Of a stretch of 10,851 bases of DNA, positions 7,401-10,851 are shown piece after piece; position 1 is the first letter of the stretch; each line of letters starts with the position of its first letter. This stretch comes from Chloroflexota bacterium. GTDB taxonomy: Bacteria; Chloroflexota; UBA6077. Under the pieces are notes generated by a model. The model had not been told where the DNA came from. It did no database searches and worked only from the letters and a program-made list of their open reading frames with translations. A program made the translations under genes and the position numbers. The DNA is taken from assembly GCA_021845945.1 (NCBI GenBank), contig JAJZRD010000123.1, positions 1 to 10,851 on the forward strand. The letters run 5' to 3'.

Positions 7401-7536
7401 AGCCGATGGCTTCCAGGATGGTGCTCTTGCCGGCGCCGTTCTCGCCGCAAATGGCGTTGATGCCGGGCTCCAGCGGTATGGTGGTGGGGCCGGCGTAGCT
7501 CTTGACGTTCTGGAGGACGACCCTGGCTATGCGCAT
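4468..7536 (-). CDS. rad50: Rad50/SbcC-type SMC ATPase
   Basis: The 1022-residue protein is the ATPase and DNA-tethering subunit of the Mre11-Rad50 complex. The N-terminal lobe has MRIARVVLQNVKSY at 1-14, Walker A GENGAGKST at 31-39 and a Q-loop at Gln138 (VGPPQGT). Long heptad-rich coiled coils run from about 180 to 500 and 535 to 880, rich in Glu, Arg, Ala and Leu. At the middle of the chain is CPFFHEPCKN, with Cys517 and Cys524, the expected apex hook but spaced C-x6-C. The C-terminal lobe has the ABC signature LSGGEQ at 936-941, Walker B MAFLDEP (Asp965, Glu966), the D-loop near 968-972 and the switch His997 in ISHDD. The ATG overlaps the mre11 stop as TGATG, with GGAAAG just upstream, indicating coupled translation. 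SbcC of the SbcCD group is the alternative name; the nurA-herA neighbours favour the Rad50 label. Confidence 0.95.
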   Translation of the reverse strand: MRIARVVLQNVKSYAGPTTIPLEPGINAICGENGAGKSTILEAIGFVLFGYKPYKLDAFLREGEKSGSIAVTVEDDQGCSFDVVRKLGSSAGQAVYDELNQRVAEGENDVRSWLLEFFHLEPGTDLAKLFEDTVGPPQGTLTAIFLESAGPRSKKFDRLLQIEDYPAAAQALRAVSNLFRDQAVEADRKAALLEGDARRLPEVEERQREMALRKADLRVSVAQSQQRQAELGSAWERMERVQQAVRRAEAEAEVAEHRSAEAGRRREEQVAELHRAEEAARLLEENRPGYTAYLEATERLRQMNGQRQERDRLRQSAEIAGRTALRWEQELLAAEKRLASLEQDEAHAAERQRLVPEQENRETAVRQAEDRVRAREEASRQRPAVEERLAGARARLQEAGDRLAEVEDARPAAARLEELRSQDRSLREELARLEQQGWTLKQADGDLAEAEGRRAQLHRETEQIQEEVGALSPLEVMVAQAPERQRARDGAHGDLEALRARHREAQRSRAQVEGGLCPFFHEPCKNLRPGLSLDGHFDRVIAEAGATLEEAEARLARAEAELAEARTAEKGLARLPDLQRRLGQLSEDRKALEQEIDRLQRLRRELADTPQQQARAHEALKGLEPQLVQAEAAWQMVAGEIGWRRQAEEATQTVEREQQALVEIRSTLDREAGAAEALAAARAALAELGDPRAEVAALRQRIDRERPEAERALDRAKRESASARAAEERCHQSLEPYARLEEEMAAANRQRDDNEAAHRRFLENQGDAGRLEQRRLAHQRAMFEVEEGSRQLEAARQALEKLRSSYDEAEQLRLRREMEEVAAQAASAQREFDLCGQEEERLLRELGDLLRRKAEMEAAQREAAQGRQWIEAVEAVRRALDAAGPEIARALLRRISARATGIYRELLGQPTVSLEWDCDYEIRCRIRAEEREFKQLSGGEQMGAALAVRLALLQTLSNLRMAFLDEPTAHMDAVRRSNLAAQIQNLRSFDQLVVISHDDSFDTLFGHVVRLTKQAGATVVED
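5965..5988 (-). other. Rad50 apex motif C-x6-C (candidate atypical zinc hook)
   Basis: The codons for Cys517 (5988-5986) and Cys524 (5967-5965) bracket PFFHEP, with a His at 521, exactly mid-chain between the two coiled-coil halves. Canonical Rad50 hooks are CxxC. Placement suggests the same dimerising role; the ligand geometry must differ, possibly using His521. Confidence 0.7.
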
Positions 7537-8801
7537 CAGCTTTCCAGCAGTTCCGCCATCTCGCGGCGGACCAGCTCGGCCAGCTTCTCCGGGCTTTCCT
7601 TGGATATGGCGCCCAGCTTGAGGGCCTGGGCCATCCGAGCCCACCCCGAGGCGCGGTGCACCCGCCGCTCGTCGTTGGCGAACAGCTGGCGCAGCACCTC
7701 CAGCTCCAGGACGGATCGATCCAGCATCCCCTCCTCCTCGCCGGCCCGCACCTGGAAGGCGGTCTCGTCGGTCTGGTCCCGGATCTGGACCACCAGAGGA
7801 CGAACGGCCGAGACCAGTTCGGCCTCCAGCGCCCCGAGATCCAGGTCGTGGCGATCGAAGCGGAGCCGGCCGGCGAGGGTGAGGTGGATCACAGGGCTCT
7901 CGGGTAGACCCTCCCGCGTCCACTGGGCGACGTTGCGCCGCAGCAGCTCCAACAGCTCCTCCGGCCCCGTGCAGGGCTCCACCTCCAGTCGGTAGCGCAG
8001 GAAGGGCCGGCGGGGGGGCTGCACCAGCCGGACGCGGTGCGGCGGCTGGGCCGTGCTGTCCACCTCCACGTGGAGGAAGCCTCGCTCCCAGGCCACCTCG
8101 CCGGCGTTCCAGGTCTCCAGGGAGCCGGGGTTGTAGACCCAGTCCTCGCGGCTGTAGTGCTGATGGATGTGGCCCAGGGCCACGTAGTCCACCAACCCCC
8201 GCAGGGGGGCCAGCTGTTCGTAGGTGAGCTCCGCCCGGAAGTTGGGCACCACCCCCTCCAGGCCGGCGTGGAGCAGGGCCACGGTGTAGGGACGTTCCGC
8301 GTCGTTGAGGGCCCGAAGCTGCGCCGCCAGCTCCTCCACGGCACGGGCCGTCGAGGTGCCCAGGTAGCGCATGCCCACGAAGCGGACCCCTTTCAGATCG
8401 AGGTATCCCCCGTACCCCTCTTCGGCCGACCAGGGCGCCAGCCGAAGCCCCTCCGGGCCCACCGCGTCCAGGTAGTAGAGGAATCCGTGGAGGCCCAGCG
8501 ACTCGACCCACGCCCTCCCCTGCCCGTAGCGGGCCCGGTCGTGGTTCCCGGCGATGTCGATGAGGGGTATGCGGGCCCTCTTGAGGTCCTCCAGGCCGTA
8601 GAGGGCCTGGTCGAAGGTGACCGGGTCCAGGGTGGAGCGCTCGAAGAGGTCGCCCGCCACCACGACGAAATCCACCCGGTGCTCGATGGCGTAATCCACG
8701 GCGTAGTAGAAGGCCCTGGCGAAGTCGTCGGCCCTCTCCTTGCGACCGTATTGATCGTTGCCCAGGTGGACGTCGCCCAGGTGGAGGAAGGTAGCTTTCA
8801 T
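7536..8801 (-). CDS. mre11: Mre11/SbcD-type DNA double-strand-break nuclease
   Basis: The 421-residue product is the Mn-dependent exo/endonuclease partner of Rad50. All calcineurin-like phosphodiesterase motifs are present: I LHLGDVHLG (Asp10, His12), II VVAGDLFE (Asp51), III AGNHDR (Asn86, His87), IV LLHAG (His178) and V LGHIHQH (His211, His213), followed by YNPGSLE at 223-229. Residues about 230-345 form the capping region, and the C-terminal 80 residues are helical, as expected for the Rad50 coil-binding segment. Length and motifs are complete. Start ATG 8801-8799 has AAGGGGG just upstream with short spacing. It is the first gene of the cluster and its TGA overlaps the rad50 ATG by one base. 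Promoter sequence must lie in 8802-9041, where a mobile element has inserted. Confidence 0.95.
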   Translation of the reverse strand: MKATFLHLGDVHLGNDQYGRKERADDFARAFYYAVDYAIEHRVDFVVVAGDLFERSTLDPVTFDQALYGLEDLKRARIPLIDIAGNHDRARYGQGRAWVESLGLHGFLYYLDAVGPEGLRLAPWSAEEGYGGYLDLKGVRFVGMRYLGTSTARAVEELAAQLRALNDAERPYTVALLHAGLEGVVPNFRAELTYEQLAPLRGLVDYVALGHIHQHYSREDWVYNPGSLETWNAGEVAWERGFLHVEVDSTAQPPHRVRLVQPPRRPFLRYRLEVEPCTGPEELLELLRRNVAQWTREGLPESPVIHLTLAGRLRFDRHDLDLGALEAELVSAVRPLVVQIRDQTDETAFQVRAGEEEGMLDRSVLELEVLRQLFANDERRVHRASGWARMAQALKLGAISKESPEKLAELVRREMAELLES

Positions 8802-8833
8802 GGGCCCCCTTTGTACAACATGCCCGCCTCTTC

Positions 8834-8842
8834 TGCAATAGC
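8834..8842. repeat. Left target-site duplication TGCAATAGC
   Basis: This 9-bp sequence directly abuts the left terminal repeat of the element at 8843-8953 and is identical to 8954-8962. Confidence 0.85.
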
Positions 8843-8953
8843 TAGGGCCTTTTCAAAGTCGGTGCAACTGTCATGCTGAGCGAAGCGAAGCATCTCCTGG
8901 GGTCGAAAGAGGAGACCCTTCGCTACGCTCAGGGTGACAACGAAAAGGGCCTA
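8843..8953. mobile_element. 111-bp MITE-like element between mre11 and the prepilin peptidase gene
   Basis: Terminal inverted repeats TAGGGCCTTTTC (8843-8854) and GAAAAGGGCCTA (8942-8953) match at 11 of 12 positions. They are flanked immediately by identical 9-bp direct repeats, TGCAATAGC, the mark of transposition. Inside are two 29-bp arms (8869-8897 and 8911-8939) that are reverse complements at 24 of 29 positions, separated by 13 bases, so the element folds into a long hairpin. It encodes no transposase and must have been moved in trans. Nine-bp duplications are known for several IS families (for example IS1 and the IS4 group), but the parent element is not in this window. With its duplication the insertion adds 120 bp upstream of mre11. 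Confidence 0.88.
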
Positions 8954-8962
8954 TGCAATAGC
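8954..8962. repeat. Right target-site duplication TGCAATAGC
   Basis: This is an exact copy of 8834-8842, abutting the right terminal repeat. The pair defines the pre-insertion sequence as a single TGCAATAGC. Confidence 0.85.
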
Positions 8963-9006
8963 CGCGGCCCATTTACATCGTCGGCCCTGGCCGATATCAT
9001 GGGCCG

Positions 9007-9031
9007 ACTCAGCACTCAACACTCAGCACTC
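9007..9031. repeat. Tandem heptamer repeat before the prepilin peptidase gene
   Basis: ACTCAGC, ACTCAAC, ACTCAGC and a partial ACTC follow one another (3.6 units of 7 bp), ending exactly where the GGAGG ribosome site begins. Its role is unknown; it may be slippage-prone leader sequence. Confidence 0.8.
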
Positions 9032-9036
9032 GGAGG
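9032..9036 (+). promoter_or_regulatory. GGAGG ribosome site selecting a TTG start
   Basis: GGAGG followed by five bases and TTG at 9042-9044 is ideal spacing. The only ATG nearby (9037) touches the site directly and opens an 11-codon frame, so TTG is the likelier start of the prepilin peptidase. Confidence 0.7.
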
Positions 9037-9041
9037 ATGCC

Positions 9042-9779
9042 TTGGCTCTATTGTGGGCTTTGGCGGGCCTGATCGTGGGCCCTATCTTGAACCTCGCCAT
9101 CTATCGCCTGCCGCGGTTGGAGCGGCTGACGGCGCCCCTGGAGTGCCCCGAGTGCCGCACCCGGCGCCCCCTATACGCCCAATCGACGGTGGTTGCCTCT
9201 CTGCTAGGGGACCGAGGTAGATGCAGCGGATGCGGGGCGCGGCCCCTGAGGATGGAGGTGGCGGTGGAGTTGGCGGCGGGCATCGCCTTCTGGCTGCTGT
9301 CCCTCCGCTTCGGTGCCACCCCGCTGCTCCTCCTCTACAGCCTCTATACCTGCTTTCTCATCGTGGTGTTCCTGATCGACTGGGAGCACCGGCTGATCTT
9401 GAACCGGGTGACCTACCCGGGCATCGCCCTCGCGGTTCTCCTGACCTCTGCGGTGACACCGATAGGTTGGGAGATGACCCTGGCCGGGGTGGCGGTAGCT
9501 GGGGTGCTGTTCGGCGGGCTTTACCTTCTGGGGCGGCTGCTCTTCCGCCAGGAGGCCCTGGGGCTGGGCGACGTGAAGCTGGCCATGCTGCTGGGAGCCA
9601 TGGCCGGTTTTCCGGCGGTGGCCTGGTGGCTTCTGCTGGGAAGCCTCTTCGGGGCCCTGGGCGGGCTGGCCATGGTCGCCGTTCGCCGGAACTCTCTTCG
9701 GGACTTCATGCCCTACGGCACGGCCATGTGCCTGGGCGCCTTCGTGGCCCTCTTCATAGACTCATCCATGCTCTTCTAA
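9042..9779 (+). CDS. Prepilin leader peptidase / N-methyltransferase (A24 family)
   Basis: This integral membrane aspartic protease cleaves the leader of type IV pilin-like proteins and, through its N-terminal domain, usually methylates the new N-terminus. The 245-residue product starts with LIVGPILNLAIYRLPR (10-25), matching the family GSFLNVVIYRLP region. Four cysteines follow, CPEC at 35-38 and CSGC at 61-64, the zinc-like motif of the bifunctional bacterial enzymes. The catalytic Asp113 is in LIDWEHRLI and Asp177 in GLGDVKL (174-180); PYGTAMCLG near 225-233 is the late conserved loop. About seven membrane segments are apparent. I chose the TTG start for its GGAGG site. The open frame continues upstream to an ATG at 8934, but that part runs through the mobile element and tandem repeat. 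No pilin or pilus motor gene is in the window. The pilD/gspO type is clear, the exact name is not. Confidence 0.93.
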   Translation: MALLWALAGLIVGPILNLAIYRLPRLERLTAPLECPECRTRRPLYAQSTVVASLLGDRGRCSGCGARPLRMEVAVELAAGIAFWLLSLRFGATPLLLLYSLYTCFLIVVFLIDWEHRLILNRVTYPGIALAVLLTSAVTPIGWEMTLAGVAVAGVLFGGLYLLGRLLFRQEALGLGDVKLAMLLGAMAGFPAVAWWLLLGSLFGALGGLAMVAVRRNSLRDFMPYGTAMCLGAFVALFIDSSMLF

Positions 9780-9837
9780 CCCTCTTGACACCAGTGGCCT
9801 CATGGGGAGCGAGCATCTAAGTAGTACAATTATGCTA

Positions 9838-9866
9838 TTGACTGGGGTCGCGGTTGATGCGATTTT
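9838..9866 (+). promoter_or_regulatory. Weak candidate promoter before the small secreted protein
   Basis: TTGACT (9838-9843) is 17 bp from GATTTT (9861-9866) in the 150-bp gap 9780-9929. The first box is good and the second poor. A TTGACA at 9785-9790 just after the prepilin peptidase stop has no partner at normal spacing. The rest of this gap shows nothing I recognise. Confidence 0.25.
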
Positions 9867-9929
9867 GTCGGCGGCTACCTAGATCTTGTAGTTGGGGCTC
9901 CAATTGCCAATCAGCGAATGGAGGACAAG

Positions 9930-10196
9930 GTGCTAAGACTGCGTCTACTCGTTGTCTCCGCGACCCTGATGGTGGCCCTCTTCCTGGGGAGTGGGGTGGC
10001 ATCGGCCGGCATGGCCTGGTGCGAGGTCGGATCCCCTCCGCCGATGGATGCTGAGATGGTGAATAACCCTCAGCACAATCCCCACGGGATGCCGACGCCG
10101 ACCTTCAAGAACAGCAACGACAAGTTCACCGACAACCCGGTGGTTCCAGGTGCCCTGCTGCCTCCCGGGATGACGCAGGCCGCCGCGAACAAGTAG
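9930..10196 (+). CDS. Small secreted protein of unknown function
   Basis: I do not recognise this 88-residue protein. It has a textbook Sec signal peptide: basic start MLRLRLR-like region, hydrophobic stretch VVSATLMVALFLGSGV and a probable cleavage after VASA, before GMAWCEVG. The mature part is about 62 residues, rich in Pro, Asn, Met and Gly (NNPQHNPHGMPTPTFKNSND), with a single cysteine and probably little fixed structure. I chose GTG 9930-9932 because GGAGG (9920-9924) lies five bases before it. An ATG at 9918 in the same frame overlaps that site and would add four residues. The gene is 150 bp after the prepilin peptidase and 93 bp before the sensor gene, same strand. The signal sequence and ribosome site argue that it is real; the function is open. 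It lacks a lipobox, so it is probably not a lipoprotein. Confidence 0.72.
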   Translation: MLRLRLLVVSATLMVALFLGSGVASAGMAWCEVGSPPPMDAEMVNNPQHNPHGMPTPTFKNSNDKFTDNPVVPGALLPPGMTQAAANK

Positions 10197-10275
10197 CAGG
10201 CCTCACCTCACACCCATTTTCCGAAGCGACTCTTCCGGCAGTCCGGCTTGAAGGCTGTTGGCTGCCCGGCAGCAT

Positions 10276-10282
10276 AAGGTGA
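10276..10282 (+). promoter_or_regulatory. Ribosome site of the membrane sensor gene, behind a small hairpin
   Basis: AAGGTGA lies seven bases before ATG 10290. A small hairpin, GCTGC (10261-10265) and GCAGC (10269-10273) with loop CCG, ends three bases before it. The stem is short, so any regulatory effect is speculative. Confidence 0.6.
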
Positions 10283-10289
10283 TGACTAA

Positions 10290-10851
10290 ATGGGGAGGTT
10301 GCCCCGAAGGGCGCGGGCGTACCTGCTGTTCGTGCTGGCGTGCGCCGCCTTCTTGCTGCTGAAGGCAAATCCCATAGCCAGTCCGCCCAGCCGCGAGAGC
10401 CTCGTCCTCTGCCTGGCGCTGGGTCTGGGATTGGCGCTGGCCGACACCCACCTGATCGAGCTGACCCACACCACCAAGGTGAGCGTCTCCACCGCCTTGG
10501 AGTTCGCCCTGCTGCTGCTGGTTGGGCCGGACATGGCCCTCTGGACCGTCGCCCTCAGCGTCGCGGCCACCGCCCGCTGGCAGCTGCGCCGCGCCTGGAA
10601 GTGGTACAACGTCGCCTTCTACGCCGCCAACGGTGTGGTGTCGGTGGGGATGGCTGGTGCCCTCTACCAGCAGCTCTCCAGGGGTGATCCCCTGCTCTCC
10701 TCCACCGCCAGTGCTGTCGCTCTCTTGCTGGCGGGTGCGACCTACTTCCTTCTGAACGTGGGCATCGTCGCCGGCATCGTGGCCCTAGCCAGGAACTCCG
10801 ACTCCCTGGGCGACTTCCTTGCCGCTTTCCAGGTAGCTGCGCCCCAATTCG
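10290..10851 (+). CDS. Membrane sensor protein, N-terminal part (possibly HD-GYP or other signalling output), cut by window edge
   Basis: The frame runs from ATG 10290 to the window end, 187 residues, with the C-terminus missing. It is a multi-spanning membrane domain, with hydrophobic segments near residues 9-26, 36-52, 65-80, 82-96, 107-127 and 138-166. Recognisable stretches are TKVSVSTALEFALLLLVGP (62-80), KWYNVAFYAANGVVSVG (104-120) and TYFLLNVGIVAGIVAL (151-166). This pattern resembles the integral-membrane sensor modules that precede HD-GYP, HD or GGDEF domains in Chloroflexota and related phyla, so the missing part may be a cyclic-di-GMP or phosphohydrolase output. That output is inferred, not seen. 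AAGGTGA seven bases upstream supports this start. The codon use and GC-rich third positions match neighbouring genes. It is transcribed like the small secreted protein 93 bp upstream. Confidence 0.82.
   Translation, partial: MGRLPRRARAYLLFVLACAAFLLLKANPIASPPSRESLVLCLALGLGLALADTHLIELTHTTKVSVSTALEFALLLLVGPDMALWTVALSVAATARWQLRRAWKWYNVAFYAANGVVSVGMAGALYQQLSRGDPLLSSTASAVALLLAGATYFLLNVGIVAGIVALARNSDSLGDFLAAFQVAAPQF

Noticed and set aside
4516..7995. 1159-codon open frame on the plus strand opposite rad50
   Set aside because: It is Leu-, Gly- and Gln-rich with no domain and lies antisense to a gene with all ABC ATPase motifs. Long antisense frames are expected in GC-rich DNA.
7537..8838. Long N-terminal extension of the rad50 frame, open to 8838
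   Set aside because: It is the out-of-frame shadow of mre11 and is very rich in Arg, Gly and Pro. The conserved Rad50 N-terminus starts at ATG 7536, overlapping the mre11 stop.
8807..8841. Minus-strand TTGCAG-17 bp-TACAAA as an mre11 promoter
   Set aside because: The -35 match is poor, and the transcript would begin at about the ATG, removing the ribosome site.
8934..9041. Upstream ATG extension of the prepilin peptidase
   Set aside because: It would make codons of the mobile element end, the target duplication and the heptamer repeat part of the protein; the TTG at 9042 has an ideal ribosome site.

Overview
The window is GC-rich bacterial DNA with clear GGAGG-type ribosome binding sites. 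Its core is a minus-strand cluster, mre11-rad50-nurA-(HAS-barrel gene)-herA (about 8801 down to 555). This archaeal-style DNA end-processing set also occurs in some bacteria, notably Chloroflexota and Deinococcus-Thermus. With the long membrane sensor of the HD-GYP-associated type and the intergenic repeats, I lean towards Chloroflexota, probably an environmental lineage. That is inference; there is no rRNA or other marker here.

Layout. 1-370 (minus) holds the first 123 codons of nagA, cut by the window edge. 371-554 is a gap with a possible nagA promoter and an 8-bp inverted repeat behind herA. 555-2327 (minus) is herA. 2328-2442 carries an 81-bp palindromic repeat. 2443-3039 (minus) is a 198-residue protein with a HAS-barrel-like N-terminus. 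3081-4274 (minus) is nurA. 4275-4467 holds three copies of a hairpin repeat. 4468-7536 (minus) is rad50 and 7536-8801 (minus) is mre11; these two overlap as TGATG. 8802-9041 is a divergent intergenic region containing a 111-bp MITE-like element with a perfect 9-bp target duplication. The plus strand then carries a prepilin peptidase (9042-9779), a small secreted protein (9930-10196) and the N-terminal membrane part of a sensor protein running off the end (10290-10851).

How the genes work together. Mre11-Rad50 recognises and opens DNA ends. HerA is a hexameric DNA translocase that drives the NurA nuclease to resect the end for recombination. The small HAS-barrel protein sits between nurA and herA. 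Its N-terminus has the same fold signature as the N-terminus of HerA, so it may be an extra subunit or docking factor of the HerA-NurA machine. This is the best candidate for an under-described component. The Rad50 apex has two cysteines in the right central place but spaced C-x6-C instead of the canonical zinc-hook CxxC.

Three of the four junctions or flanks around this cluster (before mre11, rad50/nurA, HAS gene/herA) have been colonised by different palindromic repeats. The plus-strand genes form a separate surface and signalling group (pilin processing, an exported peptide-like protein, a membrane sensor).
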